Shown one piece after another: positions 11,325 to 23,346 of a DNA stretch of 64,000 bases. The notes under the pieces were generated by a model. That model saw nothing but the letters and a program-made list of their open reading frames with translations. It had not been told where the DNA came from and did no database searches. Within the stretch, counting starts at the first letter, position 1; each line of letters starts with the position of its first letter. The stretch comes from Eutypa lata (lineage: Eukaryota > Ascomycota > Sordariomycetes > Xylariales > Diatrypaceae), in NCBI GenBank assembly GCA_022661535.1, contig JAKULF010000004.1, positions 992,001 to 1,056,000 of the forward strand, written 5' to 3'. A program made the position numbers and the translations under genes.

Positions 11325-14300
11325 ATGATACAAAGTTGTGGCCACCATTGCACGGGCGACATGAATGATCAAAACTCCTTGAAGTTGCTATCCCTCGATG
11401 GAGGAGGAATTCGTGGATTATCCTCTCTTCTTATTTTGAAATACTTGATGGAGGAGGTCAATCCTGCGAGCCCCCCAAAGCCATGCGACTATTTTGACCT
11501 TATTGGAGGCACTAGCACCGGAGCGTATCCTTTCTGCTTTCCATTCTATGCTTTCCATCGCGACTAACTCTTTTAATTAGGCTCATCGCCATTATGCTCG
11601 GTAGGCTCCACATGACCGTGGATGAATGCATCAGCCGGTACCTAGAGCTTTCCTCCCAGGCTTTCCAATTGAAGAGATCAAAGACCAACGTATTTGGTCG
11701 GGTTATAGGTAAATTGAAGGGGGAAGGCGCCTACCAAGCGGATAACTTGGCCGCAGCGTTTAAGAACACAGCCCTTCTCTTAGAAGGGGATGAGAACGCA
11801 AGATTACTCTATACGGATTCGTCCTGTAAAGTGTAAGCATTCATATTTTCTGTTTGTGTTCAGGACTTACCAGCCTAGATTCGTGTGTTCGTATGCCAAG
11901 GACAAAAACATACCAACTTTCTTTCGATCATATCGAACCAAACACAACGAAATCCTACCATCTGTAACGAACTGTAGAATATGGGAAGCGGCCCGTGCGA
12001 CCTCTGCTGCACCGACATTCTTTGATCCAATGGTCATAGGATTGCAAGCATACGTAGATGGTGCAACTGGGATGAACAACCCCGTGGAGTGCGTCTTGGA
12101 CGAAGCTCAAATGCTTTGGCCCGACGCATTATCAAGGATACAGTCCCTAGTCAGCATTGGTACGGGCAAACCAGAGTCCAAAGATTTTGGCGCTAATTTG
12201 AAGGATATTGTCCTCACCTTGAAGTCCATTGCTACAGATACAGAGAACACCCACCTCAGGTTTGCAAAATGCAGCATCGATCGTGGACTCCAGGGTCGGT
12301 ATTTCCGGTTCAACGTAGACAGAGGCATGGCCAACGTCCGCCTGGATGATCATGAGAAGATTGGGAGCATAGAAGCAGCAACCCAGGCCTACATCAAGTC
12401 TCCGGATGTTAAATATAACGCTGAGTTGTTCACTGGAGTCCTCCCGGCAGACACAGGTGCGTAATAATTCGCGATTACAGAGACAAGCAGCTAACTTATG
12501 TTTAGGTTTCGTTCTCAAAAAGCAAAAAGACAAGTTCCTCAAATGGCTTCCATATGCAGATCAGCTGCAATATCGAAACCACGCTAGCCTTTCACGAACC
12601 GAAGGGTGCAATACTGGCGGATGGTTTATCAATGGGTCTTTCTTCAAGGCCTGGGAAGAATCACCAAATTCCCTTCTCTGGTTATATGGCAAACGTAAGT
12701 CTATGACCCTACTTCATAGTTACAAATGGAATTGTTGATGTCGTGAAATGCAGCGGGGGCTGGGAAGACTGTCCTCACTTCAATAATCATAGATGATCTA
12801 GAAAGGCGGCATTCAGACATCGTCGCCTTCTACTACTTCTCGTTCAATCGCAGAGAATTTCAAGATATACGAAGTTTCAAATCCTCGATCCTATTGCAAA
12901 TCGTTAAGGCATGTATGAGACCACATCCTGAACGCAAGGATCACATCAGTATTCCGGCACCATATCAGAACCTTCGAAATGCCTACTACCCATCACAACA
13001 TCCTTCCATGGCCGATCTTGATCAAACACTCAGGGAAGTGATTAGACAATCTAGCAACACGTATCTAGTCATAGATGCATTAGACGAATGTGAATCCGAG
13101 AGGGTTCAGGGGCAGCTCCTGAAATTTCTCAATACACTCGCAATGGATATCCCTAATCTGCACATCCTATTCACAAGCCGACCTGAATTCAACATTAGAG
13201 CTGCATTCGATGGGTTGGAAGCCACCAAGTTTCGAGTACCCTTCGATGACTCTGCGGTGGATTGTGACATTCATGAGCACCTCGGGATGCTGATGTCACA
13301 ACAGCCGTATACAAGATGGTCCCAGGCTCTCCAATCCAAAGTGGTATCTGAACTTTCTCAAAAGGCAGATGGTGTATTCCGATGGGCCGATTTGCATGTG
13401 CAACAGCTCCAGGGAAAATTGAGAGAGATCGATGTCGAAAGAGCATTAAAGCGACTTCCCGGAGACCTAGCTGGGACATATCAACGAATACTCGAAAAGA
13501 TTGAATTCGACATTTATGGACAAGAGGCGACTGCTCTTCTAAGATGGCTTTCTAGATCAAGGCGGCCATTAACATTGCTTGAAGTTGCCGAAATCGCCGC
13601 CTTTGAGGTTAGAAATGGTGAAGACATCCAGTTGTCACCAGAAGCTGGAGACTATGAAGTGATCTTCTCTCCTCGGAACCGATTTGACGACTTCACCGAG
13701 GTCCTGTGTATTTTATCAGGCCTTGTTTCAGTTTCGGTTTCTTCTGATAGTGAAGAACAAGATTCTATAGTCTCATTTTCTCACAGTTCTGTTAAGGAGT
13801 ACTTATTATCAAGCCTTGTTTCTCCTTCGACATATCGATTGACTCCACTTGAATCCGATTGGTTTATCACCAAATGCTGCTTGGCATACATACGATATTA
13901 CGACTCCAGTAAATCGGATGGTTGTCTTGAGCCAAGCTACCCACTACTTTTGTATTCTTGTCTCAGGTTGTTTGAACATCTACCGGATGCCTCGCTAGCA
14001 GATGCTTGGAGCTTAATTGGGAAGCAAGCGCGCTTACAACCCAGGGCTGAAAACTACGCTCTCTCTCTCGCTCTCTTTCGCGGTGGGACTCGGTCGCCCG
14101 TCAATCACAGTATGCACCAGGAATTAATTACATCCTTCCTTGAGGATGGCATTAATACGAGAGAAAGAAATAGTTTCGGTAGACCCATTCTTGCAGCGAC
14201 AGTAAGCCTTGAAGATACTCGTCTTCCTAACATGATATTGGATTCAGGAATTAGAGTACCGAGAGATATCTTCCTTCACTGTGTCAAGAAGAAACACACG

Positions 14301-15908
14301 CAAGTATCAGCAGCAGGTCGAAATGAATCTCATCAGGTCATGTCTTTGCGACAGACCTATTGCAGTTTTACAGAACTTACTTACGATCATCGACATTCAT
14401 CACTTGCATCTAAGCGCCGAGCATTGTGGGACAGATTGCTGCAGTATCCCCATATTGAGCTCAACCCCACCAACTATTCCATGCAAACTCCGTTGCTTAT
14501 TGCGGCTCTTGAGGCCGATGAACTCATGTTCATGTTCTTAATTGATCACAATGATACGGACAAGAACCATCTCGACTGCCACGGGTGGGGGCTACTGACA
14601 GCTGCGCTAAAAGGTAGGAACGACAAGATTGTCAAATATACCATGGCACAAGTATCCATCGATCTCCACAAAGAAGACTCCTATGGATGGACTCCTCTAG
14701 ACTGGATAGTATACTGTGGACACAGTCTATCAATATTGCCAGTTATGAACGTTCCAGCACCGGACACTGCTATGTCCAAGCGTTTTGTCTCATTCGAACT
14801 TATCAGTGAGATTCTTTTTGGTGGAGAAGTCTGGAAGATTGGATTTTCCAACGATGGCAAATACTTGGCAGTATGTATGTCGACCGGCGAAGTCACCATT
14901 GTGGACGTCGAATCTATGGGGGAAGTTTGGACTCGAATTGCCCACCCAGGTGGTGGTGCTACGAACGTAACATGGAGTCCAAAAGATTCTATGATATTCA
15001 CCTCCGGTAGGGATAACTTTGGGAGGGTATGGGATGCTCGGGTAAGTGGTCTTTTTAGAATGCTCGTTAATTATATTAAACACCAATTCACTAACCGCCT
15101 GATAGACCGGGAACATCATCTGGTCCACGTCACGGCTTAGTGAACCATGTACAGATTGTGTCTGGACTTTAGATGAGAAATCTTTCATCATAGGAAGCCT
15201 AGACAAATTCAACTCCTGGATGAGCGTTAACCTGAGCCACCCATCAAGGGTAGTGCATCTGCAAACCTCACAAGTACTAAAATGCAGAATCGAGGTAATA
15301 TCCGCGACACCAGATGAGCAACATATTATTGCGATGACTGACAAGGGTATTATATTTTCCCTTGACACGAAGACACTCGAAATCCAGTGGGAAAGGACCA
15401 CACCCCGAGGAAACGGTCTCTGTGTGAGCAAGGCCTTAAATGTTGTTTACTTGGGTGTTAGTACGGGTGGCCACCAACTAATTGACCTAGCCAGTGGAGA
15501 GGTAGTCAGTGAGAAAGCAGGAAGCCATAACACTGACTTCATTCTACAAGGTTGTTTTGGTGGTGCTGAGGATGATTTCCTCTTGAGGCCAGAAGATGGT
15601 GAGCAGAAAGAATTGTATTCTCCAGCGACATGCAGTGCTAACTTATTCCTATAGATGGCTATATAAGTATATGGGATACCCATACGGGCACGCTAATTGG
15701 ACACGAAAATGGACACTATCCAATTCGAACAAACGTTGCAAGATGCAGTCCAATAAATCCTTATTTGTTCGCAACTGGTGGGGACGATGGCAAACTAAAG
15801 ATGTGAGTTTTCCTTAATTACATTCCCTTTTGGTTTTATGATAAGTCTTGCCTCGTTGCATGTCGGTTAACAATGTTTAGTTGGTTAAGTAAAAAGGCGG
15901 TTGCATGA
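11325..15908 (+). CDS. NOD-like receptor: patatin-NACHT-ankyrin-like-WD40 protein
   Basis: Complete STAND NTPase of 1391 residues. Exons are 11325-11524, 11581-11832, 11879-12456, 12506-12694, 12754-15041, 15106-15598, 15655-15802 and 15881-15908; every junction keeps phase. The patatin-like phospholipase domain (about 18-330) has the oxyanion-hole motif GGGIRG (26-31), the nucleophile elbow GTSTG (Ser64) and the catalytic Asp in VDGA (Asp211). The NACHT domain has Walker A GKPGAGKT (405-412) and Walker B LVIDALDE (511-518). A helical region leads to degenerate ankyrin-like repeats (about 983-1063), then WD40 blades to the end (GRVWDAR, ISIWDT, DDGKLKIW). Patatin-NACHT proteins in fungi such as Neurospora PLP-1 act in allorecognition cell death; here that role is inferred. 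All catalytic motifs are intact. An alternative start is Met13. Confidence 0.9.
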
Positions 15909-16490
15909 AGAAGATATAAATATTAAAAGATTTTACATTAGTATATTATTCTACAAATCTCAAAACTGTCAGCCCTCCACACTTGCCCATCCTGAAACAT
16001 AAACTACACTACAGACATAAGTCAAGAATGCATCATTATATCAATAGGTAGTTTTATATTTATTGTGAGATGAACCAGTTCGGATTTTATTACGTCGATT
16101 TTGAAAAGGCGTCCAATATAAAACATGATGATAGCCATAAAGTATCAGAACACAGTAATACTTCAGCACACCAGGACGAACTTAATAGATAGTAATAATA
16201 GTTTAATAGTTTTCTATGTGGAGATCTGAAGAAATGTGAGCAGGAAAAGGCTGGCAAATCGGCGAGTTACATGCTTGTTGGAGCGGAGATGTCGGAATCC
16301 ACCCGAAATGGATACTCCGCCATGTCTCACAAGACTAACACATTGGAGTACATATCCGACTACTGAGGGTCAAGAAGTGGACATCCACATGCTGGATTGT
16401 ATAAAGGTAGTGCACCCGTCAAAGTAACATGTACAGAAAACCAACTTGAGTAGATACCAAAAAGAATTCAACTACGGCAGTAAGTTCAAA
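15909..16490. other. Intergenic, no gene seen
   Basis: About 580 AT-rich bases between the NLR stop and the dioxygenase start. It contains only short, unconvincing open frames. Confidence 0.6.
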
Positions 16491-17577
16491 ATGTTCTTTC
16501 TTCGTAGTAGAGCCCCTTCGCTCTATGGGTGCCGCGCATTCGCATCTCTTGCCCAACCCAGGCGTCTCCCGAACACACCGATGATTGTGCAGACAACTAA
16601 AGCGGAAGCGACAAGAGGAGAACTCGAGTCGCGAAACTTAGAAAAGGCTGTCGGTGCTGTGCATAGAGATGGGCTCGTTGTGGTTGAAGATGTCATTCCC
16701 CATGAGATCCTGGATCATCTAAACAAGAAAATGGTCCAGGACGCCCGGGCTCTGCAAGCTAGAGGGGAGGATGGCCCCTTTAACTACAATCTGGGTAACC
16801 TACAGCTAGACCCACCTCCTGTCGCTGAGTACTTCAACCCGAGTATTTTCACAAGTAAGCATTCTTCAGTTGTATTTAACTATCTTGTTAATATATCAAA
16901 TTCCCGGTTGCTCTCCTGGCTCACGAACTTAAACAGATCCAATCGCCACCCAGATCACCTCAGCTGTGCTCGGCTCTCATCCGAAATGGACGTTCTGCTC
17001 CGCCAACGCGGCGATGCCTCCGGTCCCAGGCGCATCCCCTTCCCGCCAACCCGTGCACTCGGACGCAGACTTCAGACACCTCGACCACCCCTTCGCGCTA
17101 GTCGTCAACATCCCACTCATCACCATGACTCCGGAGAACGGGTCGACTGAGCTATGGCTCGGGACACACAGCCGCGAAAGCGGCATCGACGCGCAGGAGG
17201 GCATGCACGGTGAGAGGGCCAGCGGCCGCATACGAGAGGACGTGCTTGCGGAGCGCAAGGAACTCCGCGCTCAGTCCCAGCCGGTCGTCAAGAAGGGAAG
17301 CGTCGTCATCCGCGACCTCCGCCTCTGGCACGCCGGCATGCCGAATACGAGCGGTGACGTGCGCATCATGCTTGCGATGATCCATTTCGCGCCGTGGTAT
17401 AGGAATCCCATGCGGCTCCAGTTCTCTGACGATATCAAACCCGTCTTGGAGAAACTAGATCAGGACAGCCGCTTGGGATTGGAGGTCCCTGTCGACTGGG
17501 TGTCGAAGGAGGAAGCGCTCAAAACATATCTGAACAGGGGGTTTGGGAATAGTTATGACTTCAATCAAACAGTCTAA
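16491..17577 (+). CDS. Phytanoyl-CoA dioxygenase-family (PhyH) Fe(II)/2-oxoglutarate oxygenase
   Basis: Non-haem iron oxygenase of 334 residues with exons 16491-16854 and 16937-17577 (intron 82 bases). Iron ligands are visible as HxD at His162/Asp164 (PVHSDADF) and a distal His253 (RLWHAGMPN), with Arg264 (GDVRIML) suited to hold 2-oxoglutarate. The N terminus MFFLRSRAPSLYGCRAFASLAQPRR is basic and hydrophobic and could be a mitochondrial presequence. An in-frame ATG exists at 16446, but 16491 begins this presequence-like stretch and is preferred. Fungal PhyH-family enzymes hydroxylate or rearrange small metabolites, often in biosynthetic clusters; the substrate here is unknown. The downstream neighbour is an amidohydrolase on the same strand. 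Confidence 0.9.
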
Positions 17578-18126
17578 ATGGTACCGGTCTACAAACTATT
17601 CTAGTCCCACGGCACATTTGTTTTCGGCGAATGTACATTACGTACTTCTATACATGTCTGTTTTTTTTAAAGGAGAAAGAGGGCGAAAATCAAACCTCGT
17701 ACTATGAAAAGAAGATCACAATCAACATTTTGTAAAAGTGGCATGGACGTGCTGGAGTAGTAACGGATTAGAATATATTAAGGGGATCCTGCAGTTGCTC
17801 CAACAAAAAAGAATAACATTGCAATGGAAACTAAAGAACCTCTGTACATCGATGGACGCATTGGTCTCGGGGTTAACGGATGCTACTAATAGGCTGATGC
17901 TACAACGAGCATTTAAAAACATCCTATAATTCGAGAATATAGTGAATAAATCAATGCCCTTTGACCGTTGATTTTGCTCAAATAAAGCCCCTTATTCCGC
18001 GTCCATTTTCGGGCTCTGCTATCTCCGACGGACTTAATAGTCCTTATCACCTGGTGGTCCGTAGGGGGGATATATCTAGATATGAGACCCTGGTGTCCCC
18101 GGAAGTCCCGAAAGCATAGATAATGT
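17578..18126. other. Intergenic, no gene seen
   Basis: About 550 bases between two same-strand genes. Short open frames on both strands here show no family. It holds a T-run near 17660. Confidence 0.6.
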
Positions 18127-19137
18127 ATGCGCAAACCCACACACATAAGCCCAGAGTTTGAAACAGACATGCAGAGCTACAATACAAGACTCAGAAAGTC
18201 TTCCCTACCAGCACCACCATCGCCGTCTGGATGGCTCGACATCCACACACATTTCTTCCCCCCTCGTCCGGCATCTGAAGACGAGCACCTAGTCGCCGCC
18301 CTGCGAGACGCCCACTTCATGGTGACCTCCCCACCGCGCTTCAACCCCACAGAACTACTCGCCTACGGCGACCGCGCCGGCATCGCCATGCAAATGCTAT
18401 CAAACATACCGCCGACAACGGCCGCTCTACGCGCGTCAACCGACTTCGGCCTATCAGTCGTCCAGGCGCATCCCAGGCGGTTCGGGCTGCTCGCCGCACT
18501 GCCAACGGACGAGCCGGCGGAGGCGGTGCGTAACGGGGTGGGTCTAGGTGACGAGAGGCTCAGAGTCGTCTGGGAGGATCTGAACAGGCGAGAAGAGGTC
18601 GTCTTCGTGCACCCGGACGCGTACACAAGAGGTCGTGATGGTCGGCCGTTGGCATTGATCGACGTCGCGTTCGACACGGCGCGCACGATCACCGACATGT
18701 TGTACAACCGGGTATTTCTCAAATTCCCGGACATCAAGTGGGTCTTCGCCCACTGCGGGGGCGCGTTCCCGGCATTGTCCGGGCGCGTCGCACTCCTCGG
18801 AGCGGAATCCTGGGTTCTGAATGCCAAGGGGGTTACCAGGGAGGACCTGCAGGAGCAGATGGCGCGGATCCACGTCGACACGGCGGCTGCGGCCGGGACC
18901 GGTGTGGAGCCGGCCATCAAGATGACGGGTATCCATCATGTCGTCTATGGCGCTGATTGTGGAGTTCCGTGTTCAACCGAAGCTACGATAGAGGAGAATC
19001 GCAGGATTGTTAGAAATATTTCAGAGAAGGTAACGGGAGATGGTGAGTTCCTCGGTATGAACGGGTTCGATCTGTTCCCTGCGGCCAAGATGAGGGTTAT
19101 AGGTATAACGTCGCGAGATGTAGGCAGACAAAAGTAA
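18127..19137 (+). CDS. Amidohydrolase-family decarboxylase-like protein (ACMSD / 6-methylsalicylate decarboxylase type), possible internal deletion
   Basis: Single-exon metal-dependent hydrolase of 336 codons. The metal-binding HxH is His40/His42 in WLDIHTHFFP; further family marks are VVFVHP, FAHCGGAFP and YGADCG, whose Asp is the expected metal/catalytic residue. Family members decarboxylate aromatic or amino-muconate acids, including 6-methylsalicylate in fungal polyketide clusters. The segment EAVRNGVGLGDERLR (about 18520-18575) seems to jump over roughly 20-25 residues that family members have between the helix after PTDEPAEAV and the NGV strand. If so, one barrel strand is missing without a frameshift and activity may be lost. 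The start may be the second ATG at 18169. Confidence 0.82.
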   Translation: MRKPTHISPEFETDMQSYNTRLRKSSLPAPPSPSGWLDIHTHFFPPRPASEDEHLVAALRDAHFMVTSPPRFNPTELLAYGDRAGIAMQMLSNIPPTTAALRASTDFGLSVVQAHPRRFGLLAALPTDEPAEAVRNGVGLGDERLRVVWEDLNRREEVVFVHPDAYTRGRDGRPLALIDVAFDTARTITDMLYNRVFLKFPDIKWVFAHCGGAFPALSGRVALLGAESWVLNAKGVTREDLQEQMARIHVDTAAAAGTGVEPAIKMTGIHHVVYGADCGVPCSTEATIEENRRIVRNISEKVTGDGEFLGMNGFDLFPAAKMRVIGITSRDVGRQK

Positions 19138-20825
19138 AACTGACAATGGGCCGATATTTCTACACCAAGCCAAAATACCTAGTTAGATCGTTCGTCTAAT
19201 TCCATTGGATATGTGCGAATCACATGATTTGCATATAGTGTAAACTTTCGTGTCAGATCGCTGTTGCTTTATACTAAAGGACCAGCTCAAGACGGATCCC
19301 TAAGCTACACTCCCAATAGTCTACTCGCTTCCATCTCTTATAGACTATTACGAAAGCGCTTCGCTTCTTCTTCCTTCTGTCGAAACTCGCCCGCTTACAT
19401 CTTAAGGCTTAATTTCATAACCTAAACAGCTTCACTTTCCTTTGGTTCCCCTGAAAGCCGGTAGATAGATTGTCGGGCGGATGACAGTTCCATTAGATAG
19501 AAACCCCCTCACCCGTGGAGTCAACTGCATTACCCTTTAGCGTAGCCTGATTAAAAGGTGTGATAGCGCGATGGTGGCGTAGAGTTAAGTAGTTCTGGGA
19601 GTTGTTTATTTTCTGCACTTTGTTGCTTACTCCAGTAGTTGAAGCCACAGGAAGGGTCATGTTCGGAAGCCATTGCTTCCGAATGATTCCCAGACCTCAC
19701 CAAGACATGCATAACGAAGAAATTGCTGACTCCCAATGCTGCAGTGAGCAAGGCTGGATCTGGACTTCGGGGTGGCCCAAAGATCGGTGATCGGCTGTTT
19801 TTACTACGGGCGGCTGGCTACGGTAAAGTAAGCCTCCCCCTAGTCTAGAACGTGCCTATAAATTGGGATACGAACTGACTACTTTGGTTCTGCGCCTACA
19901 CGGATACTTATCCCTCATAGCTACAATCTTACCCTAGTAAGCGGCCTACCGCATGACTCAGCATCGGCTTAAAGAACGAGTTCTAAGACTTTCGCGAATT
20001 ACACACAAGGCAGTCGATATTATTTTGTCGGTGGTGCAAAACATACATGAGCATCTCTTACCAACATCTTCCGCTACAGCTAGCCTAGCCTACGACCGTC
20101 TACTTAAGACTGGGATTTGCCTTGCAATCAACTAAATGCAAGTTACCTAGAAAGGTGGTAGTGGGTAACCGAAGCCAACAGCTGCGGAGGGAGAAGGGGG
20201 GGTTCTCAAGAGGGTGCGGCATCTGCGGCAATCGCAGATATAATACGCACAGTTGTGAAATATCTATATATACTTCTAATGGTAAAGAATTCAATTGAGT
20301 TCCGCAAATTCAATACGTTGCAGTGGTTGATTATTTAATTTTGTTGCTATAATTAGAGCGCGTCAAGCCATCTTGAACACTTGTATGTCCGAAAAACAAC
20401 TTTGTGTTGAGTTAAATACTGAGTAATCACGCCTTGATCTATTTGTTATTTCTTTTTCTCCTTCTTCATTTGTAACTATGACGCCTTTAGTATGGTGGTC
20501 ATTATGTTGTATTGTGGTGTAACTATATGGTCAGATATAGCCGATCCCCAAATCCAGAATAACTTGTTCAGCTGCCTACATTACGCCACACATCAAGAGC
20601 GTCTCTGAGCATGAAGAATATTCCCGCTTCATACCATGATCCTTGCCAAGATATCATGTAGGTGTGGAGGTAAATTTGTATTCCTAAGCCTTGCTTTACG
20701 CCGCGTTTTCAGCTCCCCCCTCTGAAAAGCGTTGCTGAACATGAACGATTTCCCTCGGTCCTCTGAAATTTTCTTCGTCTTCTATTTTGTTATGTCTATT
20801 TCCCAATACCCTGACACTAGAAGCA
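19138..20825. other. Intergenic, no gene seen
   Basis: About 1.7 kb. Open frames at 19551-19790 and 19953-20135 are short and lack family features. No gene or element recognised. Confidence 0.55.
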
Positions 20826-23066
20826 ATGAAAATGGAAGAATTGAACAAGCCCTTCATTGCAGAAGCACAACCTCAAGACAGTCCTGGTTTCGACGAAAGG
20901 CCTAATTACTTCGATAGCCCCAGTCAAGGGGTTTGACAGAGTTCACTTCGACAACTCAGATAAGTAGGAACTAGTGCGTGGCTCATATTTATCGGGGGGA
21001 CCTCGATAGTACTGGCAGTCGTTGTGCTACTTACCTTTCTCTGGTTTGCTAATGTGGACTCGCCAGTATGGCACCGCATTGCTATTCACAACTGGATGGC
21101 GCCGACTGTCACAATTTCCACGCTTATCTTACGGGCTGCCCTCGGTCTCCAAGTTGGTATTGTCGCATCGATGCTATCTGGTCTCAGCCTTGAGAAGATA
21201 GGTGTTCGAACCAGTGATCTCGCATCGAGTTCCATCATCCGCAGCGGCCATGGTAGTGTTTTAGAGTCGGTGCGAATATCTATAGTGTCTTTAGTCAACG
21301 GACGAATGCCTTTGAGATATGCCGGCCCTACATTGACACTGCTTCTTCTCCTTCTCGTTAGCGTAGCGAGCCAGTTCGCCTCGACGCTACTTGTTAATGA
21401 CCTTAGGATCTCAGCGGTGAGATGCATTCCTCTATCTTCAGACATTGCTACAAGCCGGAATAACAGCCGGGAGATGCCCTATATCCTGAGAGGGCCGGCC
21501 TGGGAATTCAAGCCATCGACGTATCCGTCCTTCGCTGAGTACTTCGAGACCAACAGCATCAATTCTAGCACTGATGGTATCATTGACACTGAAACTATGC
21601 TACGAGCGTTCCTGCCTTTTCAAAACTAGACGGATCGGAATAACCTTCAAAGCTATGATGACCGCGCTATAATCCTTGATGCACGTGTTGTCTGTGTGCG
21701 GCTCGAGCTGAACGATCAAGCCTTATACCCAGATCCCTTGAACGAGGGCACTAGTGATTCAAAATACTGGAATTTATCAGCCCGTATAAAGCCAGCTTTG
21801 ACAACGTCGTCGCTTTTGTGGTATCACCCAAGCACCATAGAGGCAGAATATTTCGGATGTTATGTTGATATTGGTGAAAGCCAATAAGGCATTTCCCAAT
21901 TATCGATGCGTGAGATCGATCAGAAGGGTGGCTTGCCGAGCATCTTCACTGGCTTGCTCGGCCCTTCATATCTTCTTCTGAATGTAACAGCTGCCACTGC
22001 GGCTATCGAAGAAACGATCTTGACTGCCAATAGTTCAAATAGCACGGTAGTCCCTCCCATTAAACCAGTCACTGAGTCCGACAGGAATGAATGGTTGGAT
22101 CTCTTTTTTGCCTCCGATAATTCCATTATTCTTAGCGCGACTTTGTGCTTCCCCTCCTTCGACGTCCAAGACTTAGGGATTCTTGCGGAATCGAGCACAA
22201 TACGCACTGAGCCCTTGCCTGGATATAGGAACTCGTACACGTACGATGACATTCGTCGGCAATTCGGACAGACACAAGCTGGGAACTTTGTCTACGGAAA
22301 TGCTGAGGCGAGAGATCCTCTAAAGCTGCAACCCCGGCCCTGGCATGAACAACCTGGGGATCTCTTTGACGTGACACCGACCCCGACTCTAGATGATTTG
22401 GAGGACGGAAAGTACGCCAATTCTTGGATTAGCCGCGGCTTCAGCCTGAATGGATGGTCTTGCACTTCCTATGATGAATTACTCAACCAAACAGCGCCGC
22501 TTAACGTCTTTGAAATCCCCCCAGGGTATACCAGACCAAACATAGTCTTCGTAGACCCGTCCTACTCTGCTCTTGCCCAGGAGATCATCAACTCAGACAG
22601 TGACATGGCACATATGCTACAGTCATTATTCACCGTCACGGCGAGCTCGGCTTACTATGATAGCTTGCCTGAATTCACCATCAACACGACCGTGACCCAC
22701 GCCTCCTTTGAACAAGTTCTTGTTCCAGGCCGGTATCGAGGGTACATCGCTCTATTGTGTATAATAGCTGCACACATCTTACTATGCATAGTCACTACTG
22801 TGTGGTTCCTCACCTCGGCGAAAGTCTCCTCGATTAGCAATGCGTACCAAACCATTACTCAAGTTGTATCAGATGAAGGTCTGTGGGACATAATGCAGAA
22901 CGGCAGTATGGCTACGGATAAGGAGATGCGGGGGGCGCTGGCTCGGTCGCATCGTTCCCGCGACGGTGTGGATTTGTTACCTGATGATACCGTCAGTGTT
23001 CAAGCAGACGAGGCGGGGACTGGAGTGAGGGTTATACTTAGGAAAAAGATCACTCGTCATAGCTAG
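20826..23066 (+). pseudogene. Broken polytopic membrane protein gene with four in-frame stops
   Basis: One reading frame of about 747 codons, interrupted only by TGA at 20934, TAA at 20961, TAG at 21627 and TAA at 21885. The encoded sequence on both sides of each stop continues as one protein: N-terminal helices (SIVLAVVVLLTFLWFANV), two more near 21110 and 21340, a long glycosylation-rich luminal region (NVTAATAA, NSSNSTVV), and a last helix GYIALLCIIAAHILLCIVTTVWFL near 22740-22810 with a cytosolic tail. It resembles a large family of fungal membrane proteins of unknown function. Each stop is one C-to-T change from CGA, CAA, CAG or CAA. No frameshift was found, which suggests RIP-type inactivation. 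The exact start is uncertain. Confidence 0.78.
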
Positions 23067-23346
23067 ATATGCCTTCTTGGCCTACGGGGACCCAGCTATC
23101 ACGTAACTCAAACCTGATATACCCATTCAATTAGATCAGTCAGAGCCGGATGATCTTGAGGATCTCGCAAACCAATTCCATTTGAAGAGGCTGTATGAAA
23201 TTGGAATGGCACAATTTCATATATCACACCACAGCATTTAACGACTTCGAATAGGAGCAAGCTCATGAAATGAGAAATGATTATTATTCATAAAACTTTA
23301 GTTATAGTATCCATGTGGCGCTAAATCACATCACATTACTTCACAT

